A stretch of DNA of 64,000 bases from Leptospira hartskeerlii (GTDB taxonomy: Bacteria; Spirochaetota; Leptospiria; Leptospirales; Leptospiraceae): the NCBI RefSeq assembly GCF_002811475.1, contig NZ_NPDL01000003.1:124001-188000 (forward strand), read 5' to 3'. Under the pieces are notes generated by a model. It made no database searches, had not been told where the DNA came from, and saw only the letters and a program-made list of their open reading frames with translations. The position numbers and the translations under genes were made by a program. Positions 23,994 to 33,424 of the stretch are shown one piece after another (position 1 is the stretch's first letter; each line of letters begins with the position of its first letter).

Positions 23994-25748
23994 TTATTTT
24001 TCAGAAGGGAAGAATAATTTACGGATATCACCGATTGCGGCTTCCGTTTCCAATTCTCCCTTCTTAATAATTTCCTTATATTTTCCGAAATCCGTAAATG
24101 CGAATTCTTCTATATGTAAATTGATAAAAAGGTCCATTTTCTCTTTTCTCAATTTGGTGATCTCTCTCCCTTCTAAGGTGATCGCTCTTGCCATGATCTT
24201 TAGAATTGGAGGATAAGTAATATCTTCCCAAAGATTTTTAAAGAAGGATTTTCCGGTCACTTTTCGATCTTCTAAAAGCCTTACGATCCCTTCGTCTCGC
24301 AATGGAGAAACGTTTACCGATAAAATCACATCTGCACCTTTTCTTCTGATCAGATTTTCCGGAACGTTATTGATCACTCCGCCATCTATCAAAAGATGAT
24401 CTCCTTTGAATACAGGAGGGAACATCCCGGGCAAACTCATCGCCGCTGCAAGCGCTTCCCAGACAGGACCTTGATCCATTACATATTCTTGTCCGCTATG
24501 AAGATCCACAGCAGAAGTTGCAAATGGTATCTTTAGATCTTCTATTAACTGAGTGCCAAATGCATCTTTTAACATTCGGAGCATTCTTTTTCCTTTGAAG
24601 AAGGAGATAAGCGGGATGGTTGGATCGAACGGTTTTTCTATTCCTCCAAAAAACTTACCGATCATTTTGAAGATAGAATCAGTGCTTTCTCCTCTCGCAT
24701 AAAGAGCTCCGATCACAGCACCGAAAGAAGAGCCACTTACAAAATCAAAACGGATCCCTTCTCTTTCTAAAACTTTCAAAAGACCTACATGAGCGAGTGC
24801 TCTTGCTCCTCCGCCTCCCAATGCCAGGCCTCTAGTCCTAGAAACCAAATATCTTGCGAATGTTTCTCCTTTATAAAATACCTTTTGGTTTGCGGATTCC
24901 TCATGCTTTCTTAATCCGTTTTCGGATACGACGATACGAGAAGTCCTTCCGGAAAAATTCCGTATCCTTGGCTCCCAATAGCCTAAGATATCATTTTTCT
25001 GCTTTAAATTTCTTTCCGGTTTTTCTTCCCAGAAAACGATCTGATCGCATTGTTGTACGAGTTTATCCAGCTCAGGTTGGATCTCAGGGTTTTTAAAATA
25101 TAAATGTAGAATTGCGGACTTTTTTCTAAGTTGAGCGATTGTTCTAATCATCTCAGAAACTGATTTTCCTTTGAAAGTATCCATTCTCAAAAGAGAAACA
25201 TGGCCTTCGTGGGACTTCCTACCGTTATCCACTATGGACTCTAGGTGGACTTTAAAATCTTCTATATCTTCGATAGGGATATGACATACGAGTCTTCTAG
25301 GAGAATGTATCTGACTGGAAGAATCTTCCATCACCTCTCTCATTCTCATTCCCATCAGCCTCATCAAGTTTTGAGAAAGAACTCTTTCTTTTGCGGCTAG
25401 TTTTAAAAAATATTCTCCATCTAAAACATACAATAATGTATCCAGGATGGCAGTTGCAGAACCTGTATGGGCCGTTCTTGTAAGAACGCTATTCTCGGCG
25501 AATACATCACCTTCTCCTAAGTAGCGAACCGTTTTGCCCGCCTCCCCTAAGGTCATCATTACCTCTCCATGTCGGATTATGTAAAGTTCCTTGGAGATCT
25601 CTCCTTTATAATAAATAACAGTGTGATTGTGAACGTTCCGCTCTTCTATATGGCCATAAAGTAAGACTAGTAATTTTCTCGGGAGACCCTTAAACAAAGG
25701 GATAGACGCTAAAAATTGCAACGCTTCCGGAGGTACTATTTTTTTCAT
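23994..25748 (-). CDS. Cyclic-nucleotide-binding domain fused to patatin-like phospholipase
   Basis: 584 residues. The N-terminal cNMP-binding domain (about 10-135) has the usual 'YYKGEISKELYIIRHGEVMM ... LGEGDVFAENSVL'. A linker of about 150 residues follows, then a patatin domain (about 305-500). The patatin oxyanion loop is GGGGAR, the nucleophile elbow is GSSFG and the catalytic dyad Asp lies in DGG. The arrangement resembles neuropathy-target-esterase-type enzymes, which hydrolyse (lyso)phospholipids. No membrane helix is seen, so it is cytoplasmic or peripheral. A nucleotide signal may control it. It is divergent from the DUF4254 gene. Confidence 0.88.
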   Translation of the reverse strand: MKKIVPPEALQFLASIPLFKGLPRKLLVLLYGHIEERNVHNHTVIYYKGEISKELYIIRHGEVMMTLGEAGKTVRYLGEGDVFAENSVLTRTAHTGSATAILDTLLYVLDGEYFLKLAAKERVLSQNLMRLMGMRMREVMEDSSSQIHSPRRLVCHIPIEDIEDFKVHLESIVDNGRKSHEGHVSLLRMDTFKGKSVSEMIRTIAQLRKKSAILHLYFKNPEIQPELDKLVQQCDQIVFWEEKPERNLKQKNDILGYWEPRIRNFSGRTSRIVVSENGLRKHEESANQKVFYKGETFARYLVSRTRGLALGGGGARALAHVGLLKVLEREGIRFDFVSGSSFGAVIGALYARGESTDSIFKMIGKFFGGIEKPFDPTIPLISFFKGKRMLRMLKDAFGTQLIEDLKIPFATSAVDLHSGQEYVMDQGPVWEALAAAMSLPGMFPPVFKGDHLLIDGGVINNVPENLIRRKGADVILSVNVSPLRDEGIVRLLEDRKVTGKSFFKNLWEDITYPPILKIMARAITLEGREITKLRKEKMDLFINLHIEEFAFTDFGKYKEIIKKGELETEAAIGDIRKLFFPSEK

Positions 25749-25874
25749 GCGGGCAAAATCCTAACCTGGGAAATTTATTTTGTAAAGCGGAACTATAACG
25801 TTCTGGTATTAGCCGACGGACTGGCAATAGGAAATCCTCTTGATTTTTGGTCTATCGCGTAAATTCTAGCTCCG

Positions 25875-26477
25875 ATGAAGTTAGAATCGGCCAAAGTGGT
25901 TGAGATATTCAAAAATTCCGTCACGGACTGGCATAAAGAGGAAGCTCTATCTCCGAATCCATTCCCTCAGTCCTCGCTCGAGTTCCTATTTTACCAAAAA
26001 AACCAGATAGATACCATCCAATGGCATGTGGAAGACGAGATCAGAAGGCCTGACCTCCCGGACAAGGAACTCGTCCAATTCAAAAGAAAGATCGACGCTC
26101 TCAACCAGGAAAGAACCGACCTAGTAGAGCAGATAGACGATCAAATCTCTGCCATGTACAAGTCCGTAGAAAGAAAACCGAATGCCAGAATGAACTCGGA
26201 AACCCCCGCTTGGCTGATAGACAGGATGAGCATCCTGGAACTCAAAATTTATCATATGAAAGAACAAACGGAAAGAAAGGATGTGAGTCCGGAACATATC
26301 CAAACCTGCCAAAACAAATTAAATGTTTTGCTGGAACAAAGGACCGATCTTTCAAAATGTCTAGATGAACTTCTGGACGATTTATCTAAAGGAGATAAAT
26401 TCTATAAGGTGTATAGGCAGATGAAAATGTATAACGACAAAAATCTGAACCCATCCTTATATACAAAACAAGCATGA
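25875..26477 (+). CDS. DUF4254-family protein
   Basis: 200 residues, all-helical. It matches the DUF4254 pattern I know mainly from Bacteroidetes: NPFPQSSLEFLFYQKNQIDTIQWHVEDEIR-type start, 'KRKIDALNQERTDLVEQID' in the middle and 'NSETPAWLIDRMSILELKIYHM' later. The function of the family is unknown. In other phyla it is also found beside GT9 glycosyltransferases, and here its TGA overlaps the ATG of a GT9 gene (ATGA). A helper or regulatory subunit of that transferase is plausible but unproved. Confidence 0.8.
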   Translation: MKLESAKVVEIFKNSVTDWHKEEALSPNPFPQSSLEFLFYQKNQIDTIQWHVEDEIRRPDLPDKELVQFKRKIDALNQERTDLVEQIDDQISAMYKSVERKPNARMNSETPAWLIDRMSILELKIYHMKEQTERKDVSPEHIQTCQNKLNVLLEQRTDLSKCLDELLDDLSKGDKFYKVYRQMKMYNDKNLNPSLYTKQA

Positions 26478-27532
26478 ATCTTTTGGTGCTAAGATTCTCA
26501 GCGATGGGAGATGTCGCCTTGATGGCTCCGGCATTGATCGCCGTAGCCGCCAAGTATACGAATATACAACTTACCGTTGTTACAAGAGGGAATTATGCTC
26601 CCTTCTTTTATAATATTCCGAATGTTCATGTGATCGGGATCAATCTCAAAAAATACAAAGGCCTCTCCGGTTTATATCGTTTATTCAAAGAACTGAATAA
26701 ATTAGGTCCTTACGAAAAGATAGTAGACCTACACTCCAGCGTTAGGTCTCGCTTTATCAGTTTTTTCTTTTGGATCAGAGGTGTTTCCGTTTTTCGGATT
26801 ATTAAGGGAAGAAGAGAGAAAATGCGCCAAATACGCAGGACTCGGAAGATCTTACGTAAACTTCCCCACACAGTGGACAGATATCTTAAAGTTTTTGAAA
26901 AAGCAGGATTTCCCGCGACTGTACGCAAAGGTCCTTGGATCAACGTAGATCCTGAATCTAAAATTTATGCCAAAGACTTCCTTCTTGCCAGAAAAATAGA
27001 TAAAAAAGAAGGGCTGTGGGTGGGTTATGCACCTTTTGCAGGCCACAAGCTCAAAGAATGGCCTATGGAAAAAAGCCTAGAGCTGCTCAAACTTTTAAAA
27101 GAAGAATTTCCTAATATTAGAATTTTCTTATTCGGTTCCTCCCAAGAGGCGGTCCAAATGGAAGAATGGAGAAATGGGGACCAATCCATGACGATCGTTT
27201 CCGGTGGTAAACTTGGAATACGAGGTGAGTTAGGGATCATGGAAAGAATGGATGTGATCATCGGGATGGATTCTTCCAACATCCATATAGCTGCGCTTCT
27301 CAAACGACCTGTGATCGCACTATTTGGGACCACTCACCCACTTTCAGGATTCGCACCTTTCGGTCAGGAAGACACTGGAGTTTTGCAGATAGAAGACCTG
27401 CCTTGCAGACCTTGCAGTATTTACGGAAATACCACCTGCTATCGAAAAGACTTTGCTTGTATGGAAAGAATTACTCCGGAAGACGTGATCAAACGGATCA
27501 ACGTCATCAAGAATATCAATACACTCTTTTGA
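26474..27532 (+). CDS. Glycosyltransferase family 9 (heptosyltransferase-like)
   Basis: 352 residues. GT-B fold with N-terminal 'LLVLRFSAMGDVALMAPAL', the GT9 signature (family R-x-x-x-x-GD). The C-terminal nucleotide-sugar site is 'IIGMDSSNIHIAALLKRPVIALFGTTHP', the usual D-S/T-G-x-x-H-x-A region. In enterobacteria these enzymes add ADP-heptose to lipid A-core. A cysteine group near the C-terminus (LPCRPCSIYGNTTCYRKDFAC) is normal in GT9. Its TGA directly abuts the reverse TCA stop of the convergent GT4 gene. Role: LPS core or another envelope glycan. Confidence 0.88.
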   Translation: MNLLVLRFSAMGDVALMAPALIAVAAKYTNIQLTVVTRGNYAPFFYNIPNVHVIGINLKKYKGLSGLYRLFKELNKLGPYEKIVDLHSSVRSRFISFFFWIRGVSVFRIIKGRREKMRQIRRTRKILRKLPHTVDRYLKVFEKAGFPATVRKGPWINVDPESKIYAKDFLLARKIDKKEGLWVGYAPFAGHKLKEWPMEKSLELLKLLKEEFPNIRIFLFGSSQEAVQMEEWRNGDQSMTIVSGGKLGIRGELGIMERMDVIIGMDSSNIHIAALLKRPVIALFGTTHPLSGFAPFGQEDTGVLQIEDLPCRPCSIYGNTTCYRKDFACMERITPEDVIKRINVIKNINTLF

Positions 27533-28828
27533 TCAGCCCAGGATCCCGAAAGGATCCAAAGAGAAGATCGTATTCAGTATAGATCTTTTCTTTTTCTTAT
27601 TCTTTTGGGCTGCGACTGATTTATATACTTCTTCCATTCTATCTACACAAGCTTTCATTTCATGGCTTTGTGAAATTTTTAAGGATTCCTTGGAGAAAGA
27701 AGCATACATTGAAGGATCTTCAAGAATACGAACCGTTTTTTCCGCTATATCTTTTACATCGAAAGGTTTTGCGATAAATCCGTTCACACCGTCATGAATT
27801 AGTTCCGGGATCGCAAATGAATCCACGCCAACTGCAGGAAGACCGCAGGCCACAGACTCTAGAATCACAAGTCCTTGTGTTTCCATCGTAGAAGCGGTTA
27901 AGAACAGATCATAATTCGGATAATGTTTCGGAAGTTCTGCTCTATCTATAAAACCGGTAAATGTAATTTTATGATCTATCCCTAGCTTTTGCGCCTGAAC
28001 CTTAAGTGAAGCCAACGCGGGACCATCTCCTATGATTGTCAAAGTAGCAGATGGGATCTTTTCAAGGATCAGTTTGAAAGAGTTTATGATCACATCGCAA
28101 TTTTTCTCGTAGGAGATCCTACCTACATGCAGAAGTTTAGGGCTTTCCGAAAGAGTTTTAGGACTTCCCTTAAATTGAGAAAGATCCAGACCGTTAGAGA
28201 TGACTGCAACGGGTTTCTTTAACCCGAACTCTTCTAACTGCTTTTTGATCAGGTGAGAAGGAGAAATGATCAAATCACAACGATCGTATAAATTATTCGT
28301 AATTTTTAAAATAATCTTTTTACGAATATTGAACTTGTCGAATTTTTCAAACTTTACCAAATCCTTTATCTTGATCTTCTTATTTAACTTTCCAATTCTC
28401 ATGAAAAGTTTGTCTAGTTTTAGAAGGCGATAAAAAGAAAGATACATGTCCTGCTCGGACATCAAAGTATGATAAGTCCCTATACTTGGGATCCCATATT
28501 TTTCAGTGGCGTTTATCCCGTAGACTCCCATAAGCCCAGGAGTGTGGATATGCACTAGATCAGGTTGGAATTCTTTGATCGCTCTTTTGATCTTAGAAGG
28601 AGAAGGCAAAACAACCTTGATATCCGGGTAACTGGGCAAATATCCACTTCTGAATCTTTCCAGACGGATATGATCTCCCATTCTATCGAAGTCACCTTCT
28701 CCATAACGTGGACAACAAATCAGAAATTCATGTCCTCTTTCGGCAAGGGCTTCCGCAAAATTTCTCATTGAAATAGCGACCCCGTCTATTTTAGGTAAAA
28801 AGGTGTCCGAAAAATAAAGAATCTTCAT
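27533..28828 (-). CDS. Glycosyltransferase family 4
   Basis: 431 residues, cytoplasmic or peripheral membrane. The N-terminus '[30 protein letters not shown]' contains the acceptor-side loop of GT4. The C-terminal domain has '[23 protein letters not shown]' and the E-x7-E motif '[21 protein letters not shown]'. The fold and motifs resemble diacylglycerol glucosyltransferases and mannosyltransferases that make membrane glycolipids. The basic C-terminal tail (NKKKKRS) may bind membranes. The donor and acceptor are not determined by sequence. Confidence 0.88.
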   Translation of the reverse strand: MKILYFSDTFLPKIDGVAISMRNFAEALAERGHEFLICCPRYGEGDFDRMGDHIRLERFRSGYLPSYPDIKVVLPSPSKIKRAIKEFQPDLVHIHTPGLMGVYGINATEKYGIPSIGTYHTLMSEQDMYLSFYRLLKLDKLFMRIGKLNKKIKIKDLVKFEKFDKFNIRKKIILKITNNLYDRCDLIISPSHLIKKQLEEFGLKKPVAVISNGLDLSQFKGSPKTLSESPKLLHVGRISYEKNCDVIINSFKLILEKIPSATLTIIGDGPALASLKVQAQKLGIDHKITFTGFIDRAELPKHYPNYDLFLTASTMETQGLVILESVACGLPAVGVDSFAIPELIHDGVNGFIAKPFDVKDIAEKTVRILEDPSMYASFSKESLKISQSHEMKACVDRMEEVYKSVAAQKNKKKKRSILNTIFSLDPFGILG

Positions 28829-28953
28829 CTAGGTTCCTAATGCGGGACCAATCTCCTCCATAATATGGATTTTACCACTCCATTACAGAAATCTATGTGA
28901 AAAATAATCGAATTTACAAAGAATAGATCGGTGAGATTATTTCCAGAATCCAG

Positions 28954-30282
28954 ATGAAAGAGTTTTTAAAAAAGGCGCATCTATTCTGTTTACTCGCAAC
29001 CCTTCCTTCCATCGGAATTTCGGTCAGCTTAAGCCAGGGATTTCTGGTGCTTTCCTTTTTTTTCGGAATTGTGGACCAATTAAAGCTAGGAAATTGGAAA
29101 GAGATCTTACCAAATCATCCTGTTTCTAAAATTTCCATTTCTCTCTTTCTTTGGTATGGGATCGTATTTCTGATCCATCTTGTTTTCGACAATTCCGCCG
29201 GCTACACTAAGGCAGCATGGAACGGAGAACTCAAAGACTTCTTTTTATTTTTCGGTTTGCTCTCCGTAGGATTTACTACAAAGGAAGATTTGCCAAAAGT
29301 GTATCGCGCGCTCTTCTGGCTTTTTTTGATCCTGGTATTTACCGGAGTTGCAGGAGGTTTCACTCCAGTCCGACTTTCTAGGATCATTAGCGACTTATAT
29401 AAAACCTCCAGTAGTTACAGATTCACTCATCCATTAGGTTCTATTTCTTCTATTCCTCTTTATATCTCCATTGGTCTGATGAATACTCATCTAACGTTCG
29501 GAGGTTTACTTCAATTTTTCTCCGCATTTGCAGTATTTGGATTCTTAAGGACATTGATCCAGGGAGATAAAAAAAGGATATTGATTGCGGGCATTCTGCT
29601 CTTTTTATACTGCGTTGTGTTTTTATTAAACCAAGCAAGATCCAGTATGATCGGAGCCGGAGTGAGTATCTTTTTTGCGGGTATTCATTTATTCTTTATC
29701 AGAAAAGAATTTTCGAAGTCATTTTTGATCAAGGGCGCTTCCCTTTTCTTAGGACTTTTATTTTTGATAGGACTCGTATTGGCGTTCAGCCCTGCTGGAA
29801 AGAAGGTCATTGGTCCTCTCTTCGGAAAAGAAAAACATACAGATTCCGGAAGAACATTCATCTGGGATTCCAGTTTTCCATTGGTCCTTGAACATCCAAT
29901 CATCGGAGTTGGCCCCGGGAATTATAACAAAGAGATCGAAAAAGTAAGGACAGTGCATTCAGAAGAATATTCCGAACTCGCCTACTTTTATGAAGTTACC
30001 CAAAGAGGACATGCTCATAACGATTATTTCCATTTAGCGTCCGTCTTTGGGATCCCTGCGGTATTGATCTATTTAGGACTAGGAGCAATTCTAATAGCTT
30101 ATCTATTCCAATCCAAACAAGATTTTCAGGTCATTTTATTCTTCTACGGATTGATCGGATTTTTTGTTTCGGGACTATTCCAATGTTATTTCCAAGATGA
30201 CGAGGTGGTTATCCTGTTCTGGATTTTATTGGGCCTTTTTGTAAAAGGAGAAATTCTAATCTCAAAGAGAGATAACGCATAA
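28954..30282 (+). CDS. O-antigen ligase/polymerase-like membrane protein (Wzy_C family)
   Basis: 442 residues with about ten to twelve hydrophobic helices. The Wzy_C signature lies in the C-terminal half: 'LLNQARSSMIGAGVSIFFAGI', then a periplasmic loop 'HPIIGVGPGNYNKE...RGHAHNDYFHLASVFGIPAVLIYL'. In WaaL-type enzymes the conserved Arg and His of this loop transfer O-antigen to lipid A-core; Wzy polymerases and other PglL-like ligases share the fold. The last 21 bases overlap the convergent PLD-like gene. Confidence 0.82.
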   Translation: MKEFLKKAHLFCLLATLPSIGISVSLSQGFLVLSFFFGIVDQLKLGNWKEILPNHPVSKISISLFLWYGIVFLIHLVFDNSAGYTKAAWNGELKDFFLFFGLLSVGFTTKEDLPKVYRALFWLFLILVFTGVAGGFTPVRLSRIISDLYKTSSSYRFTHPLGSISSIPLYISIGLMNTHLTFGGLLQFFSAFAVFGFLRTLIQGDKKRILIAGILLFLYCVVFLLNQARSSMIGAGVSIFFAGIHLFFIRKEFSKSFLIKGASLFLGLLFLIGLVLAFSPAGKKVIGPLFGKEKHTDSGRTFIWDSSFPLVLEHPIIGVGPGNYNKEIEKVRTVHSEEYSELAYFYEVTQRGHAHNDYFHLASVFGIPAVLIYLGLGAILIAYLFQSKQDFQVILFFYGLIGFFVSGLFQCYFQDDEVVILFWILLGLFVKGEILISKRDNA

Positions 30283-32028
30283 ATTCTCTCTTCTTTGGTT
30301 CGGAAGTCCTTGTTCTGCAAAAAATTCCAAATTGGATTTAGAATATTGGTCCGGAATATTGTGAGCTTCTCTGAAATCGTAAACTGCAAATAAAATTTCC
30401 TCAGGCCAGTGCAAATTATAATTGATGGACTTATAACAGAAATACAACCCGAAGTTCTCATATTCAAGAATCATAACACCGGAATTGGAAGTTATAGTCT
30501 CCGAAAGATAATACACTCCTTCTTCCATGGAAACTCCCAACTTTCTTGGAAGTTTCCCTCTTTCTAAGATCCAAACTTGTCCGGGAGAATTTCCAGCTAA
30601 AAGTTCAGTAAGTTCGGAAGTATCAGAAAAGACCCAGGCTCCAACCGTCCCTAAAAATTGAGATGGTCTCAAAAAGAGAGAAGGTTTTAAAATTGTAGAA
30701 TGGAATTCATTCATTAAATCCGATTCAGGAACAGAAAATTCTAATATTCCATTTCTGGAGAATGATCTAATTCCTAAATTTTCCGCCTCAGTCTTTGGAA
30801 ATTCACTTATACTTCCAAAAGACCGAGAACTAATGGATTCATAATCTACTATCGATTTACATGACTCCTCTTTCCATCTGTAAAAATTGGTCCAATGAAA
30901 CCAGGCAAATCCGATCTCTAAAAAAGAATCCTCAGGCTGGACTTGGGATCTGCAAATCTGATCATTGTTTTCGTCATAAATATACGCGTTAACCGAATTA
31001 AACTGAAATTTTGAAGATGAGACTTCTACACGTTTTGATTTAGTTCGTATATTTTCCCATTCTTGTTTGAATTCTTTGGCAATCCGGACATCCTTCAATC
31101 GAATAAGGATCTCTCGATTAGAATCCCTTGCATTCAAAGAGTAATTATAAGATCCGGTTAGAACTTCTATATCATCTAAGATCATCGTTTTATGATGAAG
31201 AAGTCCTCCTTTTCCTATGTCTGGGCCATCTAAAATATCCTCATTTCCGTCTTCCATAATCTCAATTCCTGGAATGATTGAAAGAATCTCTCCTTCAGGA
31301 TCAACTGGACGATTATAAATCCCTTCACCTGATCTATGATTTGTACGAGTAAATCCCGAACTCAAGACCGGATCGTAATGATCGAAGATCAAATATCGAA
31401 TCGAATACCGAGAAGAAAGAACAGAATCTAAAAGTCGATTCTGGATCAAATTTCCTTCCAAAGGAGAATTCCAAAACTCTAATCCGGCAATCTTCAATAC
31501 AGGAAATGGATATTCTTCCTTTAGAAAAGAATAGAAGTTTTCCCATTCCTTTCGGTTCAATTTGAATTCAAAATATCCATTATGATCTTGCTCCAAACCG
31601 TAAAATGTAAAATTACCTGTTCCCATAAACACCAAAGATTTGTCTGAAACCAAAACCTTGGTATGCTGTAAGCCGGTTCCCTCCCAGTATTTCAAAAATG
31701 GCAGAATAGAACTCGGGTATGTTTTGCCCCATTCTCCCATGAGTTCCAAATGAACTCCTCTTTGGTTTGCTTTTAATAGTTCTCCTTCTATTTCAGGATC
31801 ATCGAACGAATAAATATGCATGTAGATAGATTCTTTTGTCCCTCGGACGATGCGTAGGATCTCATCTCTTACATTTCTCTTTTTGCCAACCGGAACAAAT
31901 CTGCCAGGATAAGAAAAGAAAACCTTAGGAAACAATTCATCTTCCCAGAAAACGGAAACATCCTCTTCTGTTTTTTCGCAGGAGTAGAAGTAAATGATCG
32001 TAAATAAGAAAAAATAAAACTTCTTCAT
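30262..32028 (-). CDS. Phospholipase D/nuclease-fold lipoprotein
   Basis: 588 residues from ATG 32028, which overlaps the upstream stop (ATGA); the open frame itself runs to 32064. The N-terminus has a short hydrophobic stretch ending YFYSC, a plausible spirochaetal lipobox. Two HKD motifs are intact: HTKVLVSD (H122, K124, D129) with GTGN, and HHKTMILD (H278, K280, D285) with GSYN. The preceding SIYMHIYSFDDPEIEGELLKAN resembles the Nuc/nuclease branch of the PLD superfamily. The C-terminal 290 residues are unassigned. It could cleave phospholipids or nucleic acid outside the cell. Third gene of a lamin-tail/barrel/PLD unit. Confidence 0.8.
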   Translation of the reverse strand: MKKFYFFLFTIIYFYSCEKTEEDVSVFWEDELFPKVFFSYPGRFVPVGKKRNVRDEILRIVRGTKESIYMHIYSFDDPEIEGELLKANQRGVHLELMGEWGKTYPSSILPFLKYWEGTGLQHTKVLVSDKSLVFMGTGNFTFYGLEQDHNGYFEFKLNRKEWENFYSFLKEEYPFPVLKIAGLEFWNSPLEGNLIQNRLLDSVLSSRYSIRYLIFDHYDPVLSSGFTRTNHRSGEGIYNRPVDPEGEILSIIPGIEIMEDGNEDILDGPDIGKGGLLHHKTMILDDIEVLTGSYNYSLNARDSNREILIRLKDVRIAKEFKQEWENIRTKSKRVEVSSSKFQFNSVNAYIYDENNDQICRSQVQPEDSFLEIGFAWFHWTNFYRWKEESCKSIVDYESISSRSFGSISEFPKTEAENLGIRSFSRNGILEFSVPESDLMNEFHSTILKPSLFLRPSQFLGTVGAWVFSDTSELTELLAGNSPGQVWILERGKLPRKLGVSMEEGVYYLSETITSNSGVMILEYENFGLYFCYKSINYNLHWPEEILFAVYDFREAHNIPDQYSKSNLEFFAEQGLPNQRRENLCVISL

Positions 32029-33413
32029 TTCCAAACTCCTCCTATCCGAAAAAGCATGTACCACTGTTTTAATCCTGTTGCTTCGTCGGACTCAAAACCT
32101 CCTAGATCCAATTCGATCTTTGCAGATCCATCTTCCAAAGGAGACCAGGCGATACTTACTCCTGCCTCTCTCAAAAATTTATTTTGCATATTCTTTGAAG
32201 AGATTGTCCAAAGACCGGAGGAAGAATTCTCCTCTTTCAAAAATCCGATATAAGTAAAATGAACGCCGGGAGAAATTCCGAAAAACTTTCCTTCCGCTTT
32301 CCAACCGAATAGATTTGTGGGCCTTTTACCGGGAAAATTGGTCTCTTCCCTTTCCAACCCCCGGTCCGTGATCCAAGTAGAAGGATAAAATCCCCAAACC
32401 TGTTGCAGAATAGGGTTCGGAATGGGAGAAGCTCCCATTCCTACAAAACCAAGTTCTAAAATTTCACCTTGAGAAGATCTTTTTTCTCTATCCGGCAAAA
32501 AACCGAAAATGGAAATTTTACCGTATATATTATAAAAACCTAAATCAAATCGGAAAGCTTCTCCACTGATCGGGATCGATCTTTCGGCCCGATTCGGATG
32601 ATATCCAGTTTTATCGATCCCTCTGGAAAGGAAAAAGTCACCGGAAACATAAATATACTTCCAGATAAATCCAAGTCCAAGTCTCCATTCGACTAAATAA
32701 TCCCTATCTCCTTCTATAGTTTCAGACTTGGATTCCTTTGTATCGGAACCGAATCTTCCCCAATCTCCCAAGGATAAATAACGCAGTCTAAACCTATATA
32801 CAAAACGGTCTTCTTTATTCCCTATTAGATTGATACCTGCTCTGTATCTAGATTGCGAAAAAACGGCTGCATCCTTTTCGGAAATTAATTCATCTCTAGC
32901 CTGTTTAGGAAGAAACAACTCTCTTCCCTGCAGTTTCAACCATTGGTTTTCCAATAAAGGAAACCCTCTGTATAGATCCAAAAAATCGAATCTGATCTTG
33001 ACTCGATCCAATTCAGTTTCTGCAAATAGTCCTTCTACTCCATCTTTCCAGAAAGACCAGGCAGGAAATTCTTCCGGATCGGATCTTCTTCCTACACCCC
33101 ATAAAAATCCTTTGTAAAGAATTCCAATATAAGAGTTTTTACCCGGTAAGAAGAATAATCCGGAATTTGGTGTACTAACCAGATTCCATTCTAAATCAGC
33201 TCTAAACTTTTGCGTGGACTTCTCAAATTTAAAACCTATCACAGCAGGCAAAACTAACGCTGAAATTTTAGAACTTTCCTTTTCTTCAGAGATCCTACCT
33301 TGGGTCCTAAACAAGATCCATTGGAAATATATCTCCAAAGAAGGATCTCGAACTTCTTCAGAAGATATTATATGAGCGTAAAAGAATAAAAATAAGAAGA
33401 GGATTTTTTTCAT
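32025..33413 (-). CDS. Probable outer-membrane beta-barrel protein
   Basis: 462 residues. A signal peptide (MKKILFLFLFFYAHIISS) is followed by alternating hydrophobic/polar stretches rich in Tyr, Trp, Phe and Gly (e.g. YRFRLRYLSLGDWGRF; WRLGLGFIWKYIYVSGDFFLSRG), the usual look of a transmembrane barrel. The C-terminal strand ends WYMLFRIGGVWK rather than in Phe. The family is not recognised. It overlaps the PLD-like lipoprotein gene (ATGA) and lies 11 bases after the lamin-tail-like lipoprotein gene, so all three should be made together at the envelope. Confidence 0.7.
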   Translation of the reverse strand: MKKILFLFLFFYAHIISSEEVRDPSLEIYFQWILFRTQGRISEEKESSKISALVLPAVIGFKFEKSTQKFRADLEWNLVSTPNSGLFFLPGKNSYIGILYKGFLWGVGRRSDPEEFPAWSFWKDGVEGLFAETELDRVKIRFDFLDLYRGFPLLENQWLKLQGRELFLPKQARDELISEKDAAVFSQSRYRAGINLIGNKEDRFVYRFRLRYLSLGDWGRFGSDTKESKSETIEGDRDYLVEWRLGLGFIWKYIYVSGDFFLSRGIDKTGYHPNRAERSIPISGEAFRFDLGFYNIYGKISIFGFLPDREKRSSQGEILELGFVGMGASPIPNPILQQVWGFYPSTWITDRGLEREETNFPGKRPTNLFGWKAEGKFFGISPGVHFTYIGFLKEENSSSGLWTISSKNMQNKFLREAGVSIAWSPLEDGSAKIELDLGGFESDEATGLKQWYMLFRIGGVWK

Positions 33414-33424
33414 GATCCACCTTC

